Notes under the pieces: generated by a model
The model's database searches: none
Told to the model about the DNA's origin: nothing
The model's input: the letters and a program-made list of their open reading frames with translations, nothing else
Source: LSUCC0057 sp048549915
Lineage (GTDB): Bacteria; Pseudomonadota; Gammaproteobacteria; Pseudomonadales; Porticoccaceae
Direction: 5' to 3'
Assembly (NCBI GenBank): GCA_048549915.1
Contig: JBLYYE010000018.1
Span: forward strand, 1 to 42,303
Length of the DNA: 42,303 nt
In this document: piece by piece, positions 16,494-25,086 of the stretch
How positions within the stretch are numbered: position 1 is the first letter of the stretch
Layout of the letters: each line of letters starts with the position of its first letter
Position numbers and translations under genes: made by a program

Positions 16494-16991
16494 TTACTTC
16501 AGCTCCACGCGACGGTTTAAGCCCCAGCTCTCTTCGTTGCTGGCAAAGACAGCGGGACGCTCTTCACCGTAGCTGATGACTTCAATCAGGTTGCCGGCAA
16601 CGCCTTGCATCACCAAAAACTCTTTGACCGAGTTAGCGCGGCGCTCACCCAGGGCAATGTTGTATTCGCGGCTGCCGCGCTCATCAGCGTGACCGAGTAG
16701 GCGAATAGCGCGGGGCGACTCGACCAGTTGGGCCGCGTGAGCTGCCAGAGCGGTGCGCGATTCTGCACGCAAGATGGCCTTGTCAAAGTCGAAGTAGAAA
16801 ACGGTATCCAGCTGGTTGTATTCATCCATGCTGCTGCCAGACTGCTCTAGCGAGCTCTCTGCTACTTGGCCAGTTCGGACAGTATCGGTGTCCAAGGTGG
16901 TCGACTGGCTGCCGCCTGTCGTTGCACAGCCACTCAGAAAAGCGGCGCCAAGAAGGGCTAACAGAGCAAGTTTATTTGTTGATTGAGTCAT
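16494..16991 (-). CDS. pal: Pal, peptidoglycan-associated outer-membrane lipoprotein
   Basis: 165-residue lipoprotein. The signal peptide ends in the lipobox L-S-G-C (Cys22), a polar linker follows, and an OmpA-like peptidoglycan-binding domain (about 60-165) carries Y-F-D-F-D and L-L-G-H-A-D-E-R-G-S-R-E-Y-N. The latter includes the Asp/Arg residues that bind diaminopimelate. N-R-R-V-E near the end is also conserved. Pal anchors the outer membrane to the cell wall and is loaded at the septum by TolQRAB. AGGAG lies ten bases upstream of the start. Confidence 0.97.
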   Translation of the reverse strand: MTQSTNKLALLALLGAAFLSGCATTGGSQSTTLDTDTVRTGQVAESSLEQSGSSMDEYNQLDTVFYFDFDKAILRAESRTALAAHAAQLVESPRAIRLLGHADERGSREYNIALGERRANSVKEFLVMQGVAGNLIEVISYGEERPAVFASNEESWGLNRRVELK

Positions 16992-17052
16992 GGTGTTTCT
17001 CCTGAGTAAAAACAGTAATCACTGCAAATAGCAACGATATAAAATTAACAAG

Positions 17053-18363
17053 CTAACGCGGGAACGGAGACCAGGCAGGCTCCCTGACGTCACCGCGGCG
17101 GGCCGGTAGCAGATATTTTACACCAGCATCGAGCGAAACGGCAGCCAACACGCCGTTATCACCTTGTTTTGTTGCGTACATCAGCATAGCACCGTTGGGT
17201 GCTACGGTTGGTGATTCATCTAGAGCCGTATCAGTTAGCTCGATAATTCTTTCAGTCACTAGGTCTAGAGCTGCAATACGGTATTGTGTGTCTCGACGAT
17301 GAATCAGGGCCAATGTGCGGCCATCTGGAGCTAGGCTCGGCCGAGCGTTGTATGTGCCCTGCCAAGTGATGCGCTCAACATTTTTATCTGCAATATCCAA
17401 GCGATAAATCTGTGGAGTGCCGCCGCGATCAGAAGTGAATAATAGATGTTTGCCATCAGGGGTCCATGTGGGTTCAGTATCAATAGCAAAATGGCGGGTT
17501 AGGCGGCTTAATTTCTGGCTGCTAAGATCGAGCAGGTATATTTCTGGGTTGCCATCTTTAGAGAGTGCCAATGCCATCTTTGATCCATCGGGCGACCAGG
17601 AAGGCGCACTATTTAACCCGGCAAAATTGGTCAGCTGCTGACGCTCGGCAGTCGCCAGATTTTGCCTAAAAATAGCTGGCCGACCTGTTTCGAAAGAAAC
17701 ATAGGCAATTTCTCGCCCGTCGGATGACCAAGCCGGTGACATTATTGGCTGGGCAGATTCAAGTAATAGACGCTCGCGAGCACCGTCAATATCGGCTACC
17801 AACAGTCGGTAGAGCATCGCCCCCTGCTCCATATAGGCATTTACATAGGCCACCCGGGTGCTAAAAATACCGCGCAGCCCGGTGATTTGTTGGTAAATCT
17901 TATCGCTGGCCAAATGTGCCATATCCCGCAATTGAGTCGCGCTACCGGTCACTTGATGGCTCCAGAGTTCGCGCTGGCCGAGCACACTGAACAGACTAAA
18001 ATTGAGCTGTACGCGACCGCTCGCCGTCTCATTGAATTCACCGGTAACCAGGTAATCTGCACCTAACAGCCGCCAGTCGCGGTAGAAAACATCCGCTTTA
18101 GAGCTGGGCAGTGAAAGCATATCAGTTCGAGGAATGGCAGAAAAAATACCGCTGCGGGCGAGATCGTTTTCGACAATGGCTGCAACATCAGTATCTACGC
18201 TGACACCGCGAGCAACAAAGGGGGCAACTGCTATGACGGTTGGCTGGTCGGTGCCTTGTGTCACTTTGATGGTAAGCTCCGCCAAGCTCGGCGCGGAACT
18301 CGAAATAAATGCAAAGAGCAGTAGAGAGCTCACTACTCGCTTTATGGATGGCTTATATTTCAT
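17053..18363 (-). CDS. tolB: TolB, periplasmic beta-propeller protein
   Basis: 436 residues. A signal peptide (about 1-28, ending A-P-S-L-A) is followed by an N-terminal alpha/beta domain and a six-bladed propeller. The blades show repeated W-S-x-D-G-type motifs: A-W-S-S-D-G-R-E-I-A-Y, S-W-S-P-D-G-S-K-M-A, T-W-T-P-D-G-K-H-L-L, then two degenerate copies and a final A-W-S-P-F. TolB shuttles between Pal and TolA. It starts one base after the tolA stop. Confidence 0.97.
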   Translation of the reverse strand: MKYKPSIKRVVSSLLLFAFISSSAPSLAELTIKVTQGTDQPTVIAVAPFVARGVSVDTDVAAIVENDLARSGIFSAIPRTDMLSLPSSKADVFYRDWRLLGADYLVTGEFNETASGRVQLNFSLFSVLGQRELWSHQVTGSATQLRDMAHLASDKIYQQITGLRGIFSTRVAYVNAYMEQGAMLYRLLVADIDGARERLLLESAQPIMSPAWSSDGREIAYVSFETGRPAIFRQNLATAERQQLTNFAGLNSAPSWSPDGSKMALALSKDGNPEIYLLDLSSQKLSRLTRHFAIDTEPTWTPDGKHLLFTSDRGGTPQIYRLDIADKNVERITWQGTYNARPSLAPDGRTLALIHRRDTQYRIAALDLVTERIIELTDTALDESPTVAPNGAMLMYATKQGDNGVLAAVSLDAGVKYLLPARRGDVREPAWSPFPR

Positions 18364-18364
18364 A

Positions 18365-19081
18365 CTAAAGTCTCAAGTCCTCAGGGCTAAAGAGAATATC
18401 TAACTGGCGAAACTGTCGCTCGTAGAGCGCCGGATCGAGTTGGTAGAGCTCAACAATCATATCGAACTGCCCCACTCTCTCCACGGCCAATTGCACTGAG
18501 CGATCAAATGCCTCGTTACCGGAGGAGTTTATCACGCTAATCGCAACGACTCTGCCAGTGGGGACCGTATTGATACGCAGAGTTGCAGTCATGCCCAAGC
18601 GGGCACTCGGGGGCCTGCTCCACTCTTGTGTTAAACGAGCGGCTATCGCAGCGATATAGGTACTTGCTTGAAGCTGATCAGTGGAAGTCTCGTTGCTTAC
18701 ACTCTCCACTTGATTCTGCGCTGCAATTAAATCGCGACGATCATTGCTCTGCCGGCTATCAGATTGCTGCTGGGTGTTTTCTGGTGCGGGAGCCGTTGGC
18801 GCCGGCCTTGCTTTGGAGCGTGGCTTGGTTGCTTTTTTAACGGGCGCTATCGTACTTTTTTTGGCGGCTAGTGGCTCTGGTGGAGAAACGTTGACTACAA
18901 GGCTAGCTTGGATGGCCCGGGGTTGGATGACACGATTTTCGCGCTGATCTGGCCAGTTGATAACGAACAAACTAAATACCAGAGCATGCAGCAGCAAACT
19001 GAGAGATATAGCGGCGCTAGTGCTTCTGCTGGCTCTAGCCAGCATCGAGCCAAGAGAATTTGTGGTTGCCCTGTCATCCAT
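18365..19081 (-). CDS. tolA: TolA, cell-envelope spanning protein (short form)
   Basis: 238 residues, much shorter than E. coli TolA (421). Domain I is the N-terminal transmembrane helix (about 22-42) with the S-L-L-L-H-A-L-V-F-S motif that contacts TolQR. Domain II (about 75-140) is a shortened K/P/A/Q-rich linker rather than a long helix. Domain III (about 145-238) is the TonB-like C-terminal fold: S-T-Y-I-A-A-I-A-A-R-L-T-Q-E-W-S-R-P. It transmits proton-motive-force-driven motion to TolB and Pal. Confidence 0.92.
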   Translation of the reverse strand: MDDRATTNSLGSMLARASRSTSAAISLSLLLHALVFSLFVINWPDQRENRVIQPRAIQASLVVNVSPPEPLAAKKSTIAPVKKATKPRSKARPAPTAPAPENTQQQSDSRQSNDRRDLIAAQNQVESVSNETSTDQLQASTYIAAIAARLTQEWSRPPSARLGMTATLRINTVPTGRVVAISVINSSGNEAFDRSVQLAVERVGQFDMIVELYQLDPALYERQFRQLDILFSPEDLRL

Positions 19082-19084
19082 CTG

Positions 19085-19486
19085 TTAGCGCGGCGGCTCT
19101 GTAACCAAACCAACCGACTCTGCACCAACAGACTGCAACGATGCCATCAGGGCCACGACAGTTCCGTAGGTGACTGCACGATCGCCCCAAACCAAGACTG
19201 GAGTGTTGGGCTGTTGTTTGAGCACTTTGCCGACCAGCGAGGTTGCATCGGTAAGGGTATGCTGACGTTGTTCACCGCTGCGCTCTACCCAGTAACTGCC
19301 ATCGGCTTTGATCGAGACGATTAAAGGCTCCTGCTCTGTTGCGACAGGGCTGGTGTCGCCCTCGGGTAGATCGACCAGCACGCCTTGCACTAACAGTGGC
19401 GCCGTGACCATGAACACCACCAGCAGCACCAACATAACATCGATATAGGGAACTACATTAATCTCGGCAACCAGTCGTTTGCGCAT
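19085..19486 (-). CDS. tolR: TolR, inner-membrane proton-channel subunit
   Basis: 133 residues of the ExbD/TolR family. The N-terminal E-I-N-V-V-P-Y-I-D-V-M-L-V-L-L-V-V-F-M carries the essential transmembrane aspartate (Asp16) that takes part in the proton path with TolQ. A periplasmic domain with V-P-L/V-x-L-P-E-G-D follows. It lies two bases downstream of tolQ and three bases before tolA. Confidence 0.96.
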   Translation of the reverse strand: MRKRLVAEINVVPYIDVMLVLLVVFMVTAPLLVQGVLVDLPEGDTSPVATEQEPLIVSIKADGSYWVERSGEQRQHTLTDATSLVGKVLKQQPNTPVLVWGDRAVTYGTVVALMASLQSVGAESVGLVTEPPR

Positions 19487-19488
19487 GG

Positions 19489-20181
19489 CTACCCCTCGCG
19501 AGCGTGCAGTTGACGGTGCAGCAGCGCCGAGAACTCCTCGCTAAAGGTCTGGTACTGCCCCGCTACCACGTCGGCTTGTGCTGAGAATCGGTTAAACGCC
19601 AAAACTGCAGGTATAGCGGCAAACAGTCCCATCGCAGTGGCGACCAGAGCCTCAGAAATACCGGGTGCGACAGTGGCAAGGGTGGCTTGCTGCACCATTG
19701 CCAGGCCGCGGAAGGAGTTCATAATGCCCCATACCGTACCAAAAAGTCCGATATAAGGGCTCACAGATGCGACGCTGGCGAGAAATGGCAAGTGCTTCTC
19801 TAGACGCTCGTTTTCACGGTTGAGGCTGATGCGCATAGCGCGGTCTGCACCGGCCAAAACGGCCTCGCTAGCTCCTCCACGCTGATTGAGTCGGTTAAAC
19901 TCGCTGTAACCGGCAGCAAAGATATGTTCCATACCGTTGGTTTCCAGCCCCTCACGCGAGCGCTCAGCGATATCGCTGTAGAGGTCATGGAGCTGGCCGC
20001 CAGACCAAAACTGTTCTTCAAACTCAATGACGGATTCACGCGCGCGACTCAGATAGGTCGAGCGCTGAAAAATCATCACCCAAGAGACGATCGATGCCGC
20101 CATCAACAGCGCCATTACTGCTTGTACCAACAGCGACGCGTCGAGAATCAAGGTAACAATTGAGAGCTGTTCTATAGGCAC
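19489..20181 (-). CDS. tolQ: TolQ, inner-membrane motor subunit
   Basis: 230-residue MotA/TolQ/ExbB protein with three transmembrane segments (about 13-36, 130-150 and 168-190). The conserved A-S-V-S-P-Y-I-G-L-F-G-T-V-W-G-I-M and P-G-I-S-E-A-L-V-A-T-A-M-G-L-F-A-A-I-P-A-V segments line the proton pathway. It forms the stator pentamer with TolR and drives TolA. First gene of the tol block proper, 31 bases after ybgC. Confidence 0.97.
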   Translation of the reverse strand: MPIEQLSIVTLILDASLLVQAVMALLMAASIVSWVMIFQRSTYLSRARESVIEFEEQFWSGGQLHDLYSDIAERSREGLETNGMEHIFAAGYSEFNRLNQRGGASEAVLAGADRAMRISLNRENERLEKHLPFLASVASVSPYIGLFGTVWGIMNSFRGLAMVQQATLATVAPGISEALVATAMGLFAAIPAVLAFNRFSAQADVVAGQYQTFSEEFSALLHRQLHAREG

Positions 20182-20212
20182 GAAGGTAGACCTCTTTTAA
20201 CTGACTGATTAA

Positions 20213-20626
20213 TTATTCATTGGGTAGGCGCGTCAGCATCACCTGTCGCATCGGCTTGGGTATTCGAACCGGTTTATGCGTTTCACTGGAGACGCAAACC
20301 GCTTTTATTAGCGCTTCTACCAACACTTCTCCATCGCGCTCAACGCGCTGCTCTATCAACATGGTACTGGCGGAAAGTTTTAGCAGTGAAGAGCTGACCG
20401 AGAGCAGATCATCGAGATGCGCCGAACGACGGTAATCTAACTCGACCCGGCTCACGACGATCTGCACGCCGCCGGACAGTGCCGGCTTAGTCACTCCGAG
20501 CTCGCGCATCATCTCGGTGCGCGCGCGCTCCATGTAGCGCAGATAATTAGCGTGATAGACAATACCACCCGCGTCAGTGTCCTCCACATAGATGCGTACA
20601 GCAATGTAGGTGGCAAGATCACTCAT
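20213..20626 (-). CDS. ybgC: YbgC, Tol-Pal-associated acyl-CoA thioesterase
   Basis: 137-residue hot-dog-fold (4HBT) thioesterase. The active-site motif E-D-T-D-A-G-G-I-V-Y-H-A-N-Y-L has Asp18 as the catalytic residue, and the second signature M-E-R-A-R-T-E follows. The enzyme hydrolyses acyl-CoA or acyl-ACP and is always encoded at the head of tolQRAB. I chose the ATG at 20626, which overlaps the ruvB stop by eight bases. A GTG at 20638 would add four residues. Confidence 0.93.
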   Translation of the reverse strand: MSDLATYIAVRIYVEDTDAGGIVYHANYLRYMERARTEMMRELGVTKPALSGGVQIVVSRVELDYRRSAHLDDLLSVSSSLLKLSASTMLIEQRVERDGEVLVEALIKAVCVSSETHKPVRIPKPMRQVMLTRLPNE

Positions 20627-21659
20627 CGAGCAGCCCACCCTGTGCAGCTACTTGAGCAACGGGAAGATCGAAATATTGGTAACTCAAGCGCGTGGCAATA
20701 CGCCCGCGTGCGGTGCGGGCAAGATAGCCTTGCTGGATTAAAAAGGGCTCGATGACATCTTCGATAGTGCCGCGCTCTTCGCTCAGAGCGGCGGCCAGGC
20801 TATCGACGCCGACTGGGCCGCCGTCGAATTTTTCGAGCAGTGTCAAAAGCAAGCGTCGGTCGAGGTGGTCGAGCCCCGCGTTGTCGACATTGAGCATATT
20901 GAGGGCGCTGTCGGCGATATCCTCGCTGATGACGCCGTTGCCTTTGACCTCGGCGAAATCGCGCACACGGCGCAAAAGACGGTTGGCAATGCGCGGTGTA
21001 CCGCGCGCACGGCGAGCTATTTCGAGAGCACCTAGCGGTTCGATTGTGACACCCAAAATATCGCCAGACCGGCGCACGATAGAAGCCAGGTCAGTTTCAT
21101 TATAAAACTCTAGGCGCTGCACAATCCCAAAACGATCGCGCAGAGGCGATGTCAGCAAGCCGGCCCGGGTTGTCGCTCCAATCAGACAAAATGGCGGCAG
21201 CTCGAGTTTAATTGAGCGCGCTGCCGGCCCCTCACCAATCATGATGTCGAGCTGATAGTCCTCCATTGCGGGATAGAGAACTTCCTCCACCACGGGGCTC
21301 AGCCGGTGAATTTCGTCAATAAAAAGCAGATCCCCCGGGTTGAGATTGGTCAGCAATGCAGCTAAATCGCCTGCCTTTTCTAAAACTGGACCGGAGGTGG
21401 TTTTAAGATCCACACCCATTTCATTGGCAACAATGTGTGCAAGAGTGGTTTTACCCAACCCTGGCGGGCCAAATACTAAGGTGTGGTCCAACGGTTCATT
21501 GCGCTGTTTGGCGGCGGCGATAAAGATCTCAAGCTGTTCGCGGGCGACCGGCTGGCCGACATAATCGCGCAACGCTGTAGGGCGCAAGGCGCGATCAACC
21601 TGCTCTTCTTTGGGGCTGGCATTGGCTGCAGCGGAGACTATGCGGTCGGGTTCAATCAT
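20619..21659 (-). CDS. ruvB: RuvB, Holliday junction branch-migration ATPase
   Basis: 346-residue AAA+ motor, full length. Walker A G-P-P-G-L-G-K-T-T (about 65-73), Walker B L-L-F-I-D-E-I-H-R, sensor G-A-T-T-R-A-G, and the arginine-finger region S-P-L-R-D-R-F are all intact. A C-terminal winged helix ends with Y-Q-Y-F-D-L-P. RuvB hexamers pump DNA through the RuvA tetramer at four-way junctions. It follows ruvA by 57 bases and overlaps ybgC. Confidence 0.98.
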   Translation of the reverse strand: MIEPDRIVSAAANASPKEEQVDRALRPTALRDYVGQPVAREQLEIFIAAAKQRNEPLDHTLVFGPPGLGKTTLAHIVANEMGVDLKTTSGPVLEKAGDLAALLTNLNPGDLLFIDEIHRLSPVVEEVLYPAMEDYQLDIMIGEGPAARSIKLELPPFCLIGATTRAGLLTSPLRDRFGIVQRLEFYNETDLASIVRRSGDILGVTIEPLGALEIARRARGTPRIANRLLRRVRDFAEVKGNGVISEDIADSALNMLNVDNAGLDHLDRRLLLTLLEKFDGGPVGVDSLAAALSEERGTIEDVIEPFLIQQGYLARTARGRIATRLSYQYFDLPVAQVAAQGGLLDE

Positions 21660-21716
21660 TATGCGCTCAAAATTATCTACAAGGTTGGCACTTCAAAAGT
21701 GAGTTTAGATATGATT

Positions 21717-22298
21717 CTACAGGTTTCTCAACGCGGTTTTGACCAATTCTGCCGTCGAAAGATCCTTGCCATCTATTTTGTTGATCATTTTTTCAGCATC
21801 GCTGGGCTTGTAGCCTAGAGCCGCCAGCGCCGCTACCGCCTCGTCACTGGCAAGTGGTGAGCGCACAGATGTGGCCGAATCGACTTTGAAGTGCGACAGA
21901 TCTATTTTGTCGCGCAGCTCGATCAACAGCCGTTCGGCAGTTTTTTTGCCCACTCCAGGGAGCTTGGTTAAACGGGCAACATCATCCATGGCGACCGATC
22001 GCTGCAACTCGCTAACGCTCATGCCAGAGAGAATAGCCAGCGCCATTTTAGGCCCGACACCATTCACTTTTATTAACAATCGAAACAGCGCTCGCTCTTG
22101 ATGCTCTAGGAAACCATATAGCAGTTGGGCATCTTCCCTGACGACAAAGTGTGTCACCAGCTCGACGCTTTCACCCAACTGAGGCAGCGCGAAAAATGTA
22201 TTCAATGAAAGTTGTAGTTCGTAGCCAACCCCAGCGACATCAACGACAATTTCACCGCCCTCTGCCGCCACTAATAAACCGCTTATTCTTCCTATCAT
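21717..22298 (-). CDS. ruvA: RuvA, Holliday junction DNA-binding protein
   Basis: 193 residues with three domains. An OB-fold (1-62, M-I-G-R-I-S-G-L-L) is followed by the tandem helix-hairpin-helix domain with V-N-G-V-G-P-K-M-A-L-A-I-L-S-G and L-P-G-V-G-K-K-T-A-E-R-L, and a C-terminal three-helix domain (about 145-193, A-A-L-A-A-L-G-Y-K-P-S-D-A). It clamps the four-way junction and recruits RuvB. 23 bases after ruvC. Confidence 0.97.
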   Translation of the reverse strand: MIGRISGLLVAAEGGEIVVDVAGVGYELQLSLNTFFALPQLGESVELVTHFVVREDAQLLYGFLEHQERALFRLLIKVNGVGPKMALAILSGMSVSELQRSVAMDDVARLTKLPGVGKKTAERLLIELRDKIDLSHFKVDSATSVRSPLASDEAVAALAALGYKPSDAEKMINKIDGKDLSTAELVKTALRNL

Positions 22299-22321
22299 TA
22301 TTCTCTTTCCCTAAATGTGTT

Positions 22322-22852
22322 TCAGCGATTGCGACCGCGCGCGAACTGTGTCGGGGTTTCCCCGATAGCGCCCAGTTGCGCCTGTGTCGCGCAGGTTTGC
22401 CAGTGGCAGAGTGCTGCGGCCAAGCCATCTGCAGCGTCCTCTGAAGGAGTCCCAGTCAGCCCAAGCCTCTGCGTCACCATCATTTGCACTTGCGTTTTGT
22501 CTGCCGCACCGCTGCCGACCACCGCTTTTTTTATTGAGCGAGCTGCATATTCAAAAACTGGCAGCCCAGCTTTTACTGCAGCCACTATTGCGGCACCGCG
22601 AGCTTGCCCCAATTTTAATGCACCGCGTGGATCATGGGCGACGAAAACTTCTTCTATTGCAAACTGGTGAGGCTGGTACTCTTCTATCAGCTGAGAAATC
22701 CCATCAAATATAAGCGCCAAACGCGCTGGCAGCCCCTCTTTGGGCAGCCGAATAATGCCACTGGTCACATACACAGGCTGATTATTTACAATATCGATAA
22801 CCCCGTAGCCGGTGCGCTGAGAACCTGGGTCTATGCCTATTATTCGGTGCAT
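22322..22852 (-). CDS. ruvC: RuvC, Holliday junction resolvase
   Basis: 176-residue RNase H-fold endonuclease. Catalytic acids are visible in I-I-G-I-D-P-G-S-Q-R-T-G-Y (first Asp), F-A-I-E-E-V-F (Glu) and S-E-D-A-A-D-G-L-A-A-A-L-C-H (two Asp). It cuts Holliday junctions symmetrically after RuvAB branch migration. First gene of the ruvCAB-ybgC-tol series in this window. Confidence 0.97.
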   Translation of the reverse strand: MHRIIGIDPGSQRTGYGVIDIVNNQPVYVTSGIIRLPKEGLPARLALIFDGISQLIEEYQPHQFAIEEVFVAHDPRGALKLGQARGAAIVAAVKAGLPVFEYAARSIKKAVVGSGAADKTQVQMMVTQRLGLTGTPSEDAADGLAAALCHWQTCATQAQLGAIGETPTQFARGRNR

Positions 22853-22927
22853 GCAGAGTAATACCTGAGTTTTTGTACAGTATCAGCAACCCCCCTGCTG
22901 ATGTCAATGCTGGTGCTTTTGCAGGTA

Positions 22928-22955
22928 AAAAAAACGGGGCAAAAGCCCCGTTTTT
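22928..22955 (-). terminator. Rho-independent terminator after the 86-residue protein gene
   Basis: Perfect stem CGGGGC/GCCCCG (22935-22940 and 22945-22950) with a four-base loop, flanked by eight A on one side and five T on the other. On the - strand it ends in eight T, 19 bases after the stop at 22974. It separates this gene from ruvC, which must therefore have its own promoter. Confidence 0.9.
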
Positions 22956-22973
22956 ATCTGTTTACTGCCAAAC

Positions 22974-23234
22974 TTATTCGGCAGCAGGAGCCTCTTCTTC
23001 AGCGCTCTCTTGTGCATCTGCAGATTCTTCTGTTGCTTCGGCACTCTCTTCTGCCACTTCCTCAACAACCTCTTCTACAGGGGCGGCTGCGGTGAGTTTG
23101 ATCAGGCCAAGCTCAAGCAAGATAGCGACTTTCTCTTCGCCATTAACCAATTTACCGCCTTTGGCTGCTACGGCATAGCGACCTGAACGTTTTTGGTAAA
23201 CGGTGTACTCACTGCTCTTCTTTACAACTTTCAT
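22974..23234 (-). CDS. Small conserved hypothetical protein with basic head and acidic Glu/Ala tail
   Basis: 86 residues, function not known to me. Residues 1-50 look folded and basic (M-K-V-V-K-K-S-S-E-Y-T-V-Y-Q-K-R-S-G-R-Y-A-V), followed by E-K-V-A-I-L-L-E-L-G-L-I-K. Residues 52-86 are a low-complexity tail almost entirely of Glu, Ala, Val and Ser, with no Lys or Arg. Similar small proteins occur beside aspS in marine gammaproteobacteria, as far as I recall. AGGAGA lies six bases upstream of the start, so it is well translated. It is between aspS and ruvC, where yebC is found in pseudomonads. A mobile acidic tail could mimic nucleic acid or bind basic partners, but this is inference. Confidence 0.75.
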   Translation of the reverse strand: MKVVKKSSEYTVYQKRSGRYAVAAKGGKLVNGEEKVAILLELGLIKLTAAAPVEEVVEEVAEESAEATEESADAQESAEEEAPAAE

Positions 23235-23270
23235 CGTCTTCTCCTAGTGTTGCGATTGCTCGCGGGTTAA

Positions 23271-25049
23271 TTATTTCTCTTCAGTCGCACTCTGGCGCAA
23301 CCGGATGTTAAGTTCGCGCAATTGCTCATTGGCCACGACTCCCGGAGCATCTGTCATCAGGCAAGCCGCTGACTGAGTTTTCGGGAAAGCGATGACATCC
23401 CGGATTGATTCGGCGCCCGTCATCAACATGATGAGACGGTCGAGACCAAAGGCCAAGCCGCCGTGAGGTGGCGCTCCAAACTTGAGCGCATCGAGCAAGA
23501 AGCCAAACTTCTCGCGCTGCTCGTCGGCGCTTATATTAAGCACCTCAAATACTTCTGTCTGCATTGCGGGCTGGTGAATACGAATCGATCCACCGCCGAG
23601 TTCGACACCATTGAGGACCATGTCGTAAGCGCGCGACAAGGCTCCGGCCGGATTGGCTTTAAGCTCTTCTACACTGCATGAAGGCGCGGTAAATGGATGG
23701 TGCAGCGGTGTTAAGCCGCCTTTGCCATCTGCTTCAAACATCGGGAAATCGACCACCCACAGAGGCGCCCAATCACACGTAAAGAGATCCAAGTCCGCAC
23801 CCACTTTACAGCGCAGAGCGCCCAGTGCCTCACTGACCACGGTGTAACTGTCAGCGCCAAAGAAGACAATATCGCCATCTTTAGCCTGCAGTCGCTGCAT
23901 AATATCGAGCGTCACCTGATCGCCGAGGAACTTAATAATCGGTGACTGCAGTCCTTCGATACCGGCGGCTAGGTCATTGACCTTTATCCACGCCAAACCC
24001 TTGGCGCCGTAAATGCTGACAAATTTGGTGTAGTCTTCAATTTGTTTGCGAGAGAGCTGCGCTCCACCGGGAACTTTGAGGGCCGTGACGCGGCAGGCAG
24101 GATCGTTAGCAGGGCCAGAAAACACTTTAAAATCGATCTCGGTGAGAAGATCTTTGATCTCGACCAGTTCCAAGGGCAGGCGCAGGTCGGGCTTATCTGA
24201 TCCAAAACGCTCCATCGCCTCATGCCAGGTCATGCTCGGGAAGGCACCGAGTTCAACGCCCATGTGCTCACTAAAGATGGCGGCGATCATTTTTTCTGTC
24301 AGCGCCATAATGTCGGCTTCATCGATAAAGGAAGCCTCTATATCAATTTGTGTAAATTCGGGCTGACGATCTGCGCGCAGATCTTCATCGCGGAAACATT
24401 TGGCAATTTGATAGTAGCGATCAAAACCTGCAACCATTAATAACTGCTTAAATAGTTGTGGCGATTGCGGCATAGCAAAAAACTTACCTGCATGAGTGCG
24501 CGAGGGAACTAAGTAGTCGCGTGCGCCCTCTGGCGTGGCACGGGTCATTATGGGTGTTTCGATATCTAGAAACCCACTGTCGTGCAAGTAGTTGCGAATG
24601 GTTGAAGTGACAGCAGAGCGAAGGCGCAAACCCTTTTGCATCTCTTCGCGACGCAGATCCATGTAGCGGTAGCGCAAGCGCACCTCTTCTCCTACCTGAA
24701 CATGGTCATCGAGCTGGAACGGCGGCGTTGCAGCTTCGTTGAGCACCTCGAGCTCGACACCGTAAACTTCGATGGCGCCGGTTTTCATATTGGGATTAAC
24801 CGTCGTTTCACTGCGCGCGCGGACTCTGCCGGTAACCTGCAAAACATATTCAGAGCGGCAGCTGTCGGCAAGCTGAAAGCAAGACTCTGCATCAGGATCA
24901 AAAACCACCTGAACTATGCCCTCGCGATCGCGCAGATCAATAAAGATTACGCCACCATGATCACGACGGCGATCTACCCAGCCGGACAAGGTAACAGATT
25001 GACCTATTTCAGCCTCGGTTACTGCGCCGCAGTAGGTTGTTCTTTTCAT
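23271..25049 (-). CDS. aspS: Aspartyl-tRNA synthetase
   Basis: 592 residues, the bacterial-type class II synthetase (E. coli 590). An N-terminal OB anticodon-binding domain carries V-T-L-S-G-W-V-D-R-R-R-D-H-G-G-V-I-F-I. The catalytic core has motif 2 F-R-D-E-D-L-R-A-D-R-Q-P-E-F-T-Q, a GAD insertion domain, and motif 3 G-L-A-F-G-L-D-R-L-I-M-L. I chose the ATG at 25049, matching the usual M-K/R-R-T-x-Y-C-G start; a longer frame to 25169 would add 40 residues unlike the family. 37 bases downstream of the FmdB-type gene. Whether it is discriminating or also charges tRNA-Asn depends on gatCAB elsewhere. Confidence 0.97.
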   Translation of the reverse strand: MKRTTYCGAVTEAEIGQSVTLSGWVDRRRDHGGVIFIDLRDREGIVQVVFDPDAESCFQLADSCRSEYVLQVTGRVRARSETTVNPNMKTGAIEVYGVELEVLNEAATPPFQLDDHVQVGEEVRLRYRYMDLRREEMQKGLRLRSAVTSTIRNYLHDSGFLDIETPIMTRATPEGARDYLVPSRTHAGKFFAMPQSPQLFKQLLMVAGFDRYYQIAKCFRDEDLRADRQPEFTQIDIEASFIDEADIMALTEKMIAAIFSEHMGVELGAFPSMTWHEAMERFGSDKPDLRLPLELVEIKDLLTEIDFKVFSGPANDPACRVTALKVPGGAQLSRKQIEDYTKFVSIYGAKGLAWIKVNDLAAGIEGLQSPIIKFLGDQVTLDIMQRLQAKDGDIVFFGADSYTVVSEALGALRCKVGADLDLFTCDWAPLWVVDFPMFEADGKGGLTPLHHPFTAPSCSVEELKANPAGALSRAYDMVLNGVELGGGSIRIHQPAMQTEVFEVLNISADEQREKFGFLLDALKFGAPPHGGLAFGLDRLIMLMTGAESIRDVIAFPKTQSAACLMTDAPGVVANEQLRELNIRLRQSATEEK

Positions 25050-25086
25050 ATTGCGCTCTCTTAAATTTATTACTGTGTGTACTGAT

